A stretch of DNA of 64,000 bases from Imbricaverruca yamaguchii. Taxonomy: Eukaryota > Arthropoda > Thecostraca > Neoverrucidae. Where the stretch lies: positions 124,001 through 188,000 of the forward strand of contig JAOTOL010001236.1 of NCBI GenBank assembly GCA_034440575.1. Direction: 5' to 3'. The translations under genes were made by a program, and so were the position numbers. The notes under the pieces were generated by a model. That model saw only the letters and a list, made by a program, of their open reading frames with translations, ran no database searches and had not been told where the DNA came from. Positions within the stretch are counted from its first letter, which is position 1; each line of letters begins with the position of its first letter. Positions 33,940 through 47,519 of the stretch are shown here, piece by piece.

Positions 33940-34150
33940 CAGGTACCCAAAGTCATAAGTACCAAGATTCCTAAGTTCCAAAGCTGCCAGATGACTTCTA
34001 GAATATCTGCGGATAGGACGGATTCACAAGTACCCGGTGTCACAAGTTCCAAAAATAGTTCTGAATTCTACCGCTAGATGACATCGTAAGTATTATGCAC
34101 CAGAGCTTACTTGCGTGCCGACAGATGACAGGCCGCATTTGCTGTGTGCT
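33940..34150 (-). repeat. Dispersed repeat, partner at 59262-59436
   Basis: The reverse complement shares GTAAGCTCTGGTGC, GTCATCTAGCGGT, AACTATTTTTGGAACTT and GGGTACTTGTGAAT with the partner. The copies are about 25 kb apart in opposite orientation. This copy has an internal partial duplication. Confidence 0.75.
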
Positions 34151-34773
34151 TCAAAATGGTTACCAAATTCTTGAGCCGGGAAATTCTCAACAAGTTATAG
34201 AGATTTTGTGTCTGGAAAAACCAAGTGTCCCCAAACAAAGGAATGCCGCTGGTTTAGTTCCAGCCTGCCGTAAATTCGTCAAAGTGACGACATATTCATA
34301 TTCATATTGATTTCGCAAATTCTCCGAATATCTAAGAAATACAGACTCTTCAGAATTCCTTCAAAATTGGTATACATGCAGTACTGGATGAACTGATCAT
34401 CATGACTATGAAAGCTAAGCAGGGCGCCCTTAAATATCTGAGATATTCCAGGTAAAACGTCTGGGTCATTCAGGTCGTGAACTCCTCAGAATTCCTTCAA
34501 AATGGGCACAAATGTACTCTTGGATGCATTGATGACCATGAGCATAAAACCTGAAGGGACGTTCATGAAAGCAAAATTATGTGTATCAAAACCTCTCCTG
34601 GAAAAATTATCCTGGACCAAGGCAGCGATTCAAAACACAAAGCTTTTCTTTTTTAGCCTCCACGTCAAGTTAGATTGATATTCGATCCCTACATGTGGAA
34701 CATCATGAAAACGAGCATGCTGGTGGACCTCGGTACACTGGTTATCGTGAGCACAATCAAGAAGCCGCATTGC

Positions 34774-34937
34774 TGGTTGGTTATTGGTTTTACGACACAT
34801 CGACCGTTGATTCATGTAGCGTCGCCAATCTCTCACGCCGATTGGTCGCGGGTGAAGAGTAGTGACAGGTGAGACTCGAACCCACAACCTTTCGATTGTG
34901 AGACGAGCAACTTACCCCTAGGCCACTCGTCCCCAAG
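34774..34937 (-). mobile_element. tRNA-derived SINE with 15-bp target-site duplication
   Basis: On the minus strand the head carries an A box TGGCCTAGGGG and a B box GGTTCGAGTCT with a tRNA-like T arm (GTGGG / CTCAC). The acceptor stem does not pair well, so this is not a functional tRNA. The body ends in GGCGACGCTACATGAATC and GTGTCGTAAAACC, then the tail AATAACCAACCA. Flanks AAGAAGCCGCATTGC (34759-34773) and AAGAAGCCGCGTTGC (34938-34952) differ at one base and form the target duplication. The insertion splits one satellite unit. A similar 3' part occurs at 45930-45990. Confidence 0.88.
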
Positions 34938-35706
34938 AAGAAGCCGCGTTGCAAAACACCACTGGGATATTCATGGTCAAAGGTCAAATGTCATCGAGAT
35001 TTCCTTCGAAATGACAGATGGGTAGTACTCGATACATTAAATACATGAGCATACAAGCTAAGAGGAGCATTCACGATCAGCTGAGATATGCAATGTCAAA
35101 GGTTAGAGTTTTTTAGGTTGGATTCTTCAGATTCCGTTAAAAATTGATGGAATAGTCATAATTGATGCACGGATCATCATGAACACAAAGGCTAAGAGGG
35201 CCGTTCATAAACAGCTGAGTTATTCAAGATCAAAGATCGAGATCATTGTGGTCGGACCACTGATATATATTGTTAATGGCACACATGTAGTCCAGGACTA
35301 ACTGACGACCATGGGCATGAATGATAAAGCGGCGTTGCTAAACAGTTGAGCTATTCAGTGTCAAGAGTCAGGGTCAATGAGGTCGGACTATTCAGATTTT
35401 CTTCAAAGTTTGTACACGCGGAGTAATTGATGCACTGACCATCATCAGCATAAAAGCTCAGAGGGCGGGGTCATTGGGGTTGGACTTCTTATAATTCCTT
35501 CAAAATAGGCACACATTTATTCTAGGATGAACTAACCCTCATGAGCATACAAGCCAAGATGGTCGTTCATAAACGGCTGGATTATTTGTGTCCAAACATT
35601 TCTGGGTGTGCATATGCAGCGATTAATAGCACAAAACGACTATCAATATGCACATCAAGCAACATTGAAATTTGATTTTTACAGGGGGAGCATCGTGAAA
35701 ACTAGC

Positions 35707-37069
35707 ATACTGGTAGGGTAAACGGACAAATGTACGTAAAGCAAATGTATGCGTGACAGATGTCCATACTGAAATGTACCGAAGAAAATGTACGTAGGCA
35801 TAGATGTACGTGTGGTAATCGTTCGTCAGTGCATATGTACGTATGACAAATGTAGTTAAGCGCAAAAATACGTATACGCAAATGTACGGAAGTGCAAAAG
35901 TGTGTATGCCCAAATGTTCGGAGACGCAAATATACGTATGCATAACATGTTCGTAAGTATACGCAAGCGCAAAAGTACATATGGCAAATGTACGTATTCG
36001 CAAATGTACGCATGTACAAATGTACGCATGCGTAGATGTACGCAAGCGCAAATGTACGGATGTGCAACTGTACGTATGCGTAAATGTACGTACGCACAGA
36101 AGTACGAATGAACAAAGGCACGTCAGAGCAAAGGTACGTATACGCAAATGTGCGCATGCACAAATGTATGTATGCGCAGATGTACGCAAGCACAAATGTA
36201 ACTAAGAGCAAATACAGACATGTGCAATTGTGCGCATGTCTAAATGTACGTAAGCGAAATGTACATAATCTCCAAAAGCACCTATGCGTAAATGAGCGTA
36301 TGTGCAAAGGTACATATGCGCAAATGTACGTAAGTGCAAATGTATGTAAGAATAAAGGCATATAAGAGCAAATGTACGTAAACGTACAAGTATGTAAACG
36401 CACATGTACGTAAAGTAAATGTATGTATAAGCCAATGCGCGTACAGTTACGCATACGTATCTTTACGTTTTCATACGTTTGGCTGGGTACGTATGCCATA
36501 CGCACATTTGCGCTTACGTATATTCGCTTATGGACCTTTACCATGCGCATAATTGCTCTTGTGTACATCTGCCATACATCTATTTCTCATGAGTATTTTT
36601 GCGCCTTCGTACATCTGCACTTACGTTCATCTGCCTCATGTAAGTTTGCGCATACGTCCATATGTGCCTGTATGCATTTGCTCTGACATACTTTTGCGCT
36701 GACGCATATTCGCAAACACGCGTACGTACATTTGCGATTACGTACTTCTGCGCATTCGTATATCTGCTCCGATATATAATTGCGCGTACGTCCATTTGCG
36801 CTTACGTACACTTGCGCATACTTATGCTTGCGCTTACGTCCATTTGCGCTTATGCATATCTGCGATGATGTATTTTTGGATCACGTACATACATTAAAAT
36901 ATCAGCAGTGATATATCTCGGTTACACGAACGTCCATTTGCGTGTACGTACGTTTGCGCTGACGTATCTTGCGTACATTTGTCATACGTACCTTTATGCA
37001 TACGTGCATTTGCTTACTTACATTTACTTAGGTGTATCGTCATGCATACATTTGTCCGATAATCTACCA
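35707..37069. repeat. Inverted array of a 14-16 bp ACGTAC motif (foldback-like)
   Basis: From about 35730 to 36425 units read AAATGTACGTAAGCGC and variants; from about 36440 to 37045 they read as the complement, GCGCTTACGTACATTT. The orientation switches once, near 36430. The outer ends are themselves inverted: ACTGGTAGG...ACGGACAAATGTA on the left and TACATTTGTCCG...CTACCAGT on the right. They sit at the point where an uninterrupted satellite unit (37526) reads ACTGGTAGAGCTCGGC. It looks like a foldback element inserted into the satellite. Open frames across it are repeat artefacts. Confidence 0.82.
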
Positions 37070-37854
37070 GTTGAGCTTGGCGCACTGATTATCATGAGCA
37101 TATTTAAGAAGCCCTATCACAAAAATCTACGGAAATTTCCGGAGCCAAGGACCAAAGGCCATCGAGACCGGCCTCGTCTATATTTCCTTCAAAATTGTTG
37201 CACGGGTAGTACTTGATGCACTGATCATCATGAGCATACAGGCTAAGATGGGCGTTCGTAAATAGCCGAATTACTCAAGGTCGAAGTCGGGATCATTAAG
37301 GTCGATCTCTCATAATTGTTTCAAGATTGCCACACATATAGTCCAAGATGCGCTGACGGTCATGAGCATGAAGGCTCACAAGGGCCTTCATGAACAGCTG
37401 GATTATTGGGCCAAAATATTTCCCGGTGTGTTCATGCAGCGATTCAAAACAAAACACCAATGGCAAACTGCACGTCAAGCTAAATCAATACTTGATGCTT
37501 CCCAGTGGAACATCATGAAAGCCAGCATACTGGTAGAGCTCGGCATCCTGATGAACATGAGCAAAGAAGACGTATTACACAACACCACAGATATATTTAG
37601 GGTCAAAAGTACAATGTCATCGAGGTTGGACGCCTCCGATTTCTTTCAAAATTGGTTCTCGGGAAGCACCCCTTGCAGAAGGGCAGAAATCGAAAGTTAT
37701 TGAATTGAATGACCCGTGCCAAAGCATGCAAAATAAACGTTCATTCCATTCCGATCGAAGTTTTAGGAACGTAACGTGAAGAGTTACTGCCCAATTGCGG
37801 AACGGGTGGCATATTCCCTTTTTAATTGAATATATGATGCTATTGTTTTTTGCG

Positions 37855-39989
<2,135 letters not shown>

Positions 39990-40081
<92 letters not shown>
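39990..40081 (+). repeat. (CA)n(TA)n microsatellite
   Basis: A short CA run followed by a TA run of about 60 bases. Confidence 0.97.
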
Positions 40082-40083
<2 letters not shown>

Positions 40084-41084
40084 ATGTATAAGCTATCCGT
40101 GGGAGGTACCTCTAGCAAAGACAGACATATGCGTCAATGGCATCAACGCTGTTAGCAACAGCCAAGGCGTCCAGTGTCATATCTTCTGCTATGCAATGTC
40201 TTGCATTATCGGATAATATCCTTCATGCAATTTACTATCTTCTGCCCCCTCTTCATGCTAATAAAAATCAGATTGATGCCACTTTGGTTCCGTAGCCACA
40301 AATGTCTTGCTTGTGAGTCAAGTTTTGTAGTGAGAAGAAGGTAATGCTTGGTGCACCGTATGAATTAAATTCTGGTCGTGTGCGTAACTCGATAACACCA
40401 TAGGCCGAAACAAGCCGAAAATCTAGTTTCTTTCGACTTTCGGTGTTGAAGAACGGAATTCAAAAGCTGCTTGCAAACCGAATGTAGTTGGTGCATCAAC
40501 TAATTCTCCATTTAACCCAAAATCCAGCATAATTTTACTTTCGAATGTATCGAGGCCCATCGTTTTGCAAAATTACTGAACATCCTGCTTGGTATTCGCG
40601 CTAGCAAGGGGTAACTCTAGTAACTGCAAGGAACTATCAATCTTGAAATGACAAAAATAATCAGAATAAAACAATGGCTAAAAACCGAGGTGAAGTTAAA
40701 CTTTAACTAAATCGGACAGGTGATGAAGTAAGACGGCGACTATTGGTCCGACATCCAAAGCCGAGAGGGGCCTTTTAACTTTCTCAAATGCCGTGTATAG
40801 CTTGTGGTGGCCTGATATAAGCGTGTGATAGATTGCTAGAAGTTCGTTCTACCGTCTAATACGGTTACATAATGACATTAAAATTAGTCATAGAATCATA
40901 AATTCCAACAGCCAGACAGGGTCCCAGTAATAAACCGAGCTAATTCGGAAAGAAGCCGTATGCGGTCGCATGTGGCCGTGAGACATTAGTACGTGGACTA
41001 CCCGTGTGCAATTTTGATGGATATGTGAGTAGTCCAACCTCAGTGTCAGTGTCCTGTAATAACAATATAATAACAAATGATAAG
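40082..41084. other. No gene recognised
   Basis: AT-rich unique-looking DNA. No long open frame, RNA box or transposon end was noticed. Confidence 0.4.
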
Positions 41085-41269
<185 letters not shown>

Positions 41270-41850
41270 CGTCCTGGTCATCATCTAAGTACCAGCTAAG
41301 AGGGGCGTTCATAAATAGCTGGGCTATTTGAGTCGGGATTTCTTCATACATTATCGGTGCAGATATGATGGACAGCGATTCAAACGAAGAAAAATATTGA
41401 AGTAAGGTTATGTTGCATTTTGAGTATTGCGCGTGGATCATAGAACATGATACTCTAATCATGATGAACACCATATATAATCGTACTACAATACGCAGCG
41501 AAGATATGCTGGGTTAAAGTTCAAGTGTCACCGTCGTCGGACTACTCAGATTTCGTTAAAATTGACATGCAGATACTCCTCCATATCCTGATCAAGGCAC
41601 ATAATGCACATAAAGACTAAGAAGAGTGCTCATAAATAGCCGTTAACAGACGCCAAAGGCCAGGGTCACGGAAATCGGAGTGCTCATATTTCCTTAAAAC
41701 ACAGGTAGATATTGATGTGCTGATCGCATGAGCATGGAACCAAAGAGTTCATAAACACATGAGTCATTCAACCTTTGACGCGCTAACCAGCATGACCCTA
41801 CACGCTAAGAGGGACGTTCATAAGCAGCCGAGTTAGTTAGTTATTTGGGC
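41270..41850. repeat. Second block of the approximately 135-bp satellite
   Basis: It contains the phrases of the 34.3-37.7 kb array: GCTAAGAGGGGCGTTCATAA, GTCGGACTACTCAGATTTC, GCATGAGCATGGAA and CTAAGAGGGACGTTCATAA. About four diverged units are present. It begins directly after the TA tract. Confidence 0.75.
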
Positions 41851-41890
41851 TTTAGGGCGCTTCGAACAGAATTGATAATTCGCACCCAAG
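41848..41890 (-). repeat. Solitary I-clade-type LINE 3' end (diverged)
   Basis: GGGCTTTAGGGCGC ... TTCGCACCC resembles the stem-loop ends at 28110-28175 and 47547-47581. It is inserted in, or follows, a satellite unit, after which CTGAGTTATTCAG resumes the satellite phrase. Confidence 0.5.
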
Positions 41891-43612
41891 CTGAGTTATT
41901 CAGTCAAAACTTCGTCTTGCATTGACGGTATAGATATAACTTACGGCGATAAAACTAATGTGAATCTGTACGTCAACGACTTCTTCAACCGTTGGCGCTC
42001 TCCAAGAGGATAAAAGGATTTCCTTTCCCCAGAAAATTCCTCTCCACCTGCCGATCACTATTCCAAGATCTCCTGTATGGTGCCGTCATTGCGGTGTGAT
42101 GTGTCCTGATCCCAGAAGTGTTCAGCGCATGCACTTTCTTTCTTCACGTCTGGTGGGATGCCCTGCCACGATCAACATTAATGGACCCGCCTCTGCCAAC
42201 AACAGTTGAGGCCTGGAACCCTGACAGAACCTGGGTCGCATCCGCTGCTCTAAGACTCATCCATGCGGGTATTACGTGTGACTCGCGCTTGTGTTACTAG
42301 ACTACTCGTGTTGCGTGATATCTGGGGATGTGGTGTGGATGTACTCGGGTAGATAGTGCCTGTGGAACTCGCGATGTAATCTTGATTGGGTGTTTTTTTT
42401 TCGGTGTACGTTTTTCCTGTTTCACATAATCTTGCATAATCTTGCCCCTGTTGATCTCACTTGGCCTCAACACTTTATGACTTCATCCCACGATTTTTCC
42501 GACGATGCCCGATCGAATTATAGTACCGTGAGGTCACACGAGCGCCTTATTTGCCCTTGGATGCTGCCACGATTATTGTTTATTGCAATACGGCTTATTT
42601 ATGACGCATGTTGAGGGTTTCCTCCTATCCGTTTGCGAGCTATTTTTTGTATGATGATACACGCGCAATAATCGAAGATCAATATAACATGGCCAGCGGC
42701 GGATCTAAGATTTGGTAAGAGGTTGGCACCCATAATTTGTGTGCACCGTCTGTAGGTGGAAGTGTCCCTATAATTAAAATATGGTCTCACAAAGATGGGA
42801 TGCGCTCCGAAAATTGCGTGTAGTTTCTGACGGCATAGAATCATAGCAGATATTAGTCTTTGACATTTATCAAGGTAGTTTGGAGCGCATATCTCCGAAA
42901 ACATTACACCGCCTGAGAAGAGGTCATCTCGTTTCCTCTCCGATGATTTATAATTCGTCACATCGGCCACCATGTGGAGATGTGGCCCCACATATCAGTT
43001 CAGGGATTCTCACATTGGTCCGAGGCGTCTCATGTCGGCTTAGGGGCCCCATCACGATGGCCCTGCCGTTGGATTTAGTGATGAATGGTGTGGTAGAATG
43101 TCAACCGAGAAGTTCCGCGTATCGGATGTGCATTCAAAACCTTCTGAGAAATGCGAAATAAAGAACATGTCTGCGTCTTTTCATACCGCGATGCACTTCA
43201 TATATTGCATTCGATATGTCTTAGTCAAATAATGCGGCTTATAATCAACACGCAATAGCATTTTACGTGCTTATGTGCTCAGTGTGTTTGCGAGGATACC
43301 GTCCATATCTTCGGACACTTGAGCCACCCCAATCATTTTCATAAAACGACACACCTGGGTGAAGGTCAAGGCTTGTTTTGTTTGTGTAGATGTCCAGCTT
43401 TATTAGCCTGACACATGGATATACGATAGCAACCCGAAGCATAACAGGTTGGTGTGAACAGCAGGGTATCGTGAAGTGCAACACACTAATATTCGGTACA
43501 TGTCCCCCTTGGTTTTAAAGCTTCGCGGAGTTGCTGCAGCTCACGTTATACGCACAAATACGGCGAAATGCTCTAGTCGCTTCACGGCTACGGCAACATC
43601 CCATCATAACTA
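41891..43612. other. No gene recognised
   Basis: Mixed DNA. At 42465-42490 the phrase CAACACTTTATGACTTCAT resembles the tail of CR1 copy C (GAACACTTTATGACTTTAT) and may be a 3'-end stub. No coding exon is evident. Confidence 0.35.

Positions 43613-43684
<72 letters not shown>
43613..43684. repeat. (TA)n microsatellite
   Basis: About 72 bases of pure TA at the left border of the first copy of the duplicated unit that follows. Confidence 0.97.
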
Positions 43685-43686
<2 letters not shown>

Positions 43687-45059
43687 CACGTGATCACCGA
43701 AGCTGGCATCATATGACGGTGCCAAATGTTCCTGCAGTCGCATGCCGTGTGACGGCAGACGCGGACACCGCATAGTGCGCACGAGCTGCACACCTGTCGG
43801 GCACGGTTCAGCTGTATAAGCCAGGTCACAAAGACAAGAAAAACACACAAGGCACAGCATTATTCAGCTTGACGCGATGGGTGGTGGAAATAAATATATA
43901 ATGGAACACCGGATATGGACATAATATCGAGCATATGGACACCAACATTGTTCCATGTCAACTAGATCACTCTCTGGATAGCACAACATGGATGCTGATT
44001 GTATCGCTGCCGAAAGCCGGAATAAATTGTCCACAGGTACGGCACATCACGAACAAATCAAATCAAATACATTGCCAAGGTAACCATTTCATTTCGCAAT
44101 GGGTGTGATCTGTGGTAGACGAAAATACTATTGTATTTCACGCCACAGGTAACCCTAGCTCAGCACGTGCGATCATGTTCACCGTGTTTGTTGCGACATG
44201 ACGGGTCGATCGCTATCAGCCACATGGTCATGTTCCACAATGCTAGGACCTTACAGCGCATCTCCCTGATGCCACCACCAATGGGACTTGCACTCAATAA
44301 CGCTTCGAGTACTTGACGATGGATTCTGACGCTACGGTTTAGACATCTACTGACGCTGCGGGTACAGCGTCCTCGTTCGCTCACTAATGTTGCAACCGTA
44401 CAACGATGGCTCCCGTCACTGGCATTGCGATGGTGTTCCACAACGCTTCCGTCAGGTGGCGTGCGATCACGGAGACATCAGCCGTGCGACGTGTGATCCA
44501 ATCGATTCAGTCCCAGGGCTCGCTCTCATCGACGCCGCGTCAGAAGACGCTTCTTGGCACTGCCGACCTTTTGACACACCATCAGTGACGATGCATCCGC
44601 ATCATGTTGGCTAACTGACCGTGCGAACGTTAAGCGTACGCCCTGCGACGATTCGCTTGTAGGATGTCAGCGCATTGCTGGTGCAGCCACGTGATTTCCT
44701 CTCACTGCCAATATGACTGTATGACATGCGTTCACTGAAGCTGGCATCATATGACTGTGCCAATGATCCTGCAGCCGCAAACCGCGTGACAGCAGTCGCG
44801 GACACCGTATAGCGCATACGGGCTGCACACCTGCCGGGCACGGTTCAGCTGTATAAGTTAGGTCGCAATGTCAAGAAGACACAATACGCAGCATTATTCA
44901 GTTTGACACGAGGGATTGTGAAAATAAATATACAATAGGATAGCGGATATGGACATAATATCAAACATATAGACATCAACATTCTTCCATGTCAACTACA
45001 TCCCCCTTTGGATAGCACAGCATGGATGCTGATTGCATCGCTTGCCGAAAGTCGGAAGA
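43684..45059 (+). repeat. Direct duplication, two copies of about 345 bp
   Basis: Copies lie at 43684-44027 and 44713-45059. Both contain GAAGCTGGCATCATATGAC, GGGCACGGTTCAGCTGTATA, GGATATGGACATAATATC and ACATGGATGCTGATT-like phrases in the same order. The intervening 44028-44712 is not duplicated and has no recognisable gene. Confidence 0.85.
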
Positions 45060-45111
45060 AAAACTTTTTTTTTGGAAAGGGAGATGAACGTATGAAACAC
45101 TATAATTATCC

Positions 45112-45567
45112 TGCCCATGAGTATGTAGAAGATAGGTGACCTTAGTTGACATCATACAGCATTTCGGATTATGCTAAGACACACAGAGACGAATCACAGG
45201 GAAACACTGGTCTCTGAGGGTGATCTAAGTGAAGAATAGTTTGTGGATTTAAAAAAATAGGCGAATAAACAATAAGCCGTAAATCACATACACATGCACA
45301 CACATGCATACACACATATACATACATATATATAAGCATGCATATGTATATATACAAGCATGTGTGAGTGTGCATGTGTATGTAATTTAGGGCTTATTTG
45401 TGTGTTTGCCTACTTCTTTTAATGCACAAACTATTCTGCTTCACTTAGATCATCCTCAAAGAGACCACAGTGTTGCTCTGTGACTCGTCTTTGTGTGTCT
45501 TAGCATAACCCCAAATGCCATATGATATCAACTAAGGTCACCTGTCTACTTCATACCTATGGGTATA
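45112..45567. repeat. Long inverted repeat, arms about 190 bp
   Basis: The left arm (45112-45305) and right arm (45370-45567) are complementary, with shared phrases GGTGACCTTAGTTGA, TATGCTAAGACACACA, GATCTAAGTGAAG and AATAGTTTGTG. The loop of about 65 bases is rich in ACAT/ATGC. A third partial copy (ACACAGAGACGAATCACAG) lies at about 45644. Confidence 0.88.
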
Positions 45568-46449
45568 CACATGCATGCATGTATGTATGCATGTATATAT
45601 GCGGGTATGCACATATGTATGCATTTTGGAATTTTGCTTGCATACACAGAGACGAATCACAGTGCATCACTGTAGTTGAAAAAGAATGGATTAAGCAAAC
45701 CCATGGATAGGTGGTGCCATTCTCATGAGCATCGGCACTTCTCTAGAAGGCTTCAGTGCACTCCCTCCCCAGTCAACTGATTTCAGCCTAAAGATACCAA
45801 AAGGCACAAAGGCTAAAGATAAAGGCTAAAGATACCCTCACACAAATTTATGGATCAACCTCTGTAGAAAGCCAAGGCATCAGCAACAGCTTGAGACTGG
45901 ACCAACAGTCATGGGCACAGAAGAATAACCTTGGGTTCTTTTACGACACATTCAGCTGGTAGGTCATATAGCATCACCGACTTGTCACTGTGCATTACAA
46001 GATCCCATCTAAATGCTTTACAACCGACCTTCATAGTCATGGGCTAGGTCTAACATTGCCTGGTGATCATTTCTCTCATTTTTCCCTTGCATCTGATGTT
46101 CGTTTTTATCTTAATATATTTTGTATTCCATTCTCTCAAATTGCCCACATTCATCCCATTGGCATTTTGTATGTGTTGGATGTGGTCATTATGCGTGACC
46201 ACCAGGTACGTAGTGTTATATGTTGTTGGGGGGAAATGAGTTATATAATGACTTACAATTGCCACAATGTTGGCTTTGTTCCCCCATAAATAAAACTATC
46301 AAAATGGGCCATATGGAGTGTGCCCCAAATCCATTTGGACCAGATCATTTCCTTCATGTATTCTGACCCTCCCCTCACCCCAATAGTACTCCCGATGTGA
46401 AATAGTTGGAAGAATTGTGGGTTTTATGATATGAGCACGACTTTTTATG
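45568..46449. other. No gene; SINE 3' end at about 45930-45990
   Basis: 45938-45985 (TTTTACGACACATTC ... GCATCACCGAC) is the complement of a SINE tail like that of the element at 34774-34937. No tRNA-like head is recognisable beside it. ATGC-rich short repeats lie at 45570-45620. Confidence 0.5.
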
Positions 46450-47040
46450 CCTGAGCACTAAAGTACATATCACAAATGTACTCATGGTAAATATACGTGA
46501 GAGGAAATGTACGTACTATCAAATGTACATACAGTATATGCACCTAAGCAATGTGTTTAAACGCAGACACGTATGCTCAAATGTACGTACATTTGCTGTT
46601 GCATCTTTTACGTTTACGTACTGATGCATATGTACGTTTGTCCATGCATACATTTGCGCTTATATACTTTGGCGCCTACGTACGTTTGTGCTTAGGTAAA
46701 ATTACGCTTACGTGCATTTGCACATACGTACATTTTCACTTACATACATTTGTACACATGCAACTTTGTACTTTCGCACTTTTGGGCTCATATACATTTC
46801 CGCAAATCAGACTTTTGCGCTTACGTACATTTGCGCATACGTACCTTTGTGATTACGTACATTTTCGCTTACGTACATTTCCACATACATACATTTTCCA
46901 TGAGAGCATTTACACTCACGTACATTTGTCATGCGTACATTTGTGCTTACGTACAATTGCCATACATACATCTGCGCTTATGCACATTTGCATACGCATA
47001 TTTGCGTATTCATATCCGCCATGCGTACCTAGATACGTGC
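46450..47040. repeat. Second inverted ACGTAC array
   Basis: Units read AAATGTACGTA-like up to about 46580 and TACGTACATTTGCGCTT-like afterwards, with the palindrome AAATGTACGTACATTT at the switch. It is the same motif family as at 35707-37069, but with very unequal arms (about 130 and 450 bp). Confidence 0.8.
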
Positions 47041-47519
47041 TAGGGTACTAAACCTATATTAATCACAACCTAGACGACCATGATTTTTGTCCTGAGGTAA
47101 ATTAATTCTTGATGCAATTATAACACATGGACACAACTATACATACATGGACCTGACGCACTTATGTCCCAAAATGTAGTTACCATTTCAAAATAAAAAC
47201 ATCAAATTAATTCAAACCACATTAGAAAACAACAAAATATATCTGACAAAATCAGCTACTTTGCACCTATGTATCAAAACATATTTAGATAGGTCTCGAT
47301 ATACATGTCTTATAATTACTGTACTTTGAAGCCTAAATAGCAACCTCGGTACCACATTCATAAACATTGCATCATAAAAATAAATTTCAAGAAATCAGAA
47401 GTTACCAGTAACTACAGATGTACCACCTTTTCAAGGTATCATTCAAACATAATAATTTTAGTCTTTAAAAAAAAACAGGTCAGGCTAGGTTATGTCGGTG
47501 TTTTTAACTTTACAATTGT
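47041..47519. other. AT-rich DNA, no gene
   Basis: One CAGGCTAGGTTATG motif of the GGTTAGG type lies near 47480. Nothing else was recognised. Confidence 0.4.

Larger units (their letters stand above)
34330..37690. repeat. Degenerate satellite, units about 120-143 bp
   Basis: Recurring phrases in fixed order are TCCTTCAAAATTGG, a GTAGTACTTGATGCACTGAT type, ATCATGAGCATA, GCTAAGAGGG, CGTTCATAAACAGCTGAG, TATTCAAGGTCAAAGGTCA and a GAGGTCGGAC type. ATCATGAGCAT-like phrases fall near 34398, 34538, 34745, 35045, 35188, 35310, 35440, 35540, 37090, 37228, 37358 and 37550. Units are diverged, so the array is old. It is interrupted by a SINE (34774-34937) and by the inverted array at 35707-37069. Confidence 0.82.

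Noticed and set aside
34864..34935. Functional tRNA gene on the minus strand
   Set aside because: The A and B boxes and T arm are tRNA-like, but the acceptor stem does not pair and the sequence is the head of a SINE with target duplications.
35623..36568. Frames rich in TYIC and ALTYICAY on the minus strand
   Set aside because: They come from the ACGTAC array; composition follows the repeat, and the frames cross the orientation switch only by chance.
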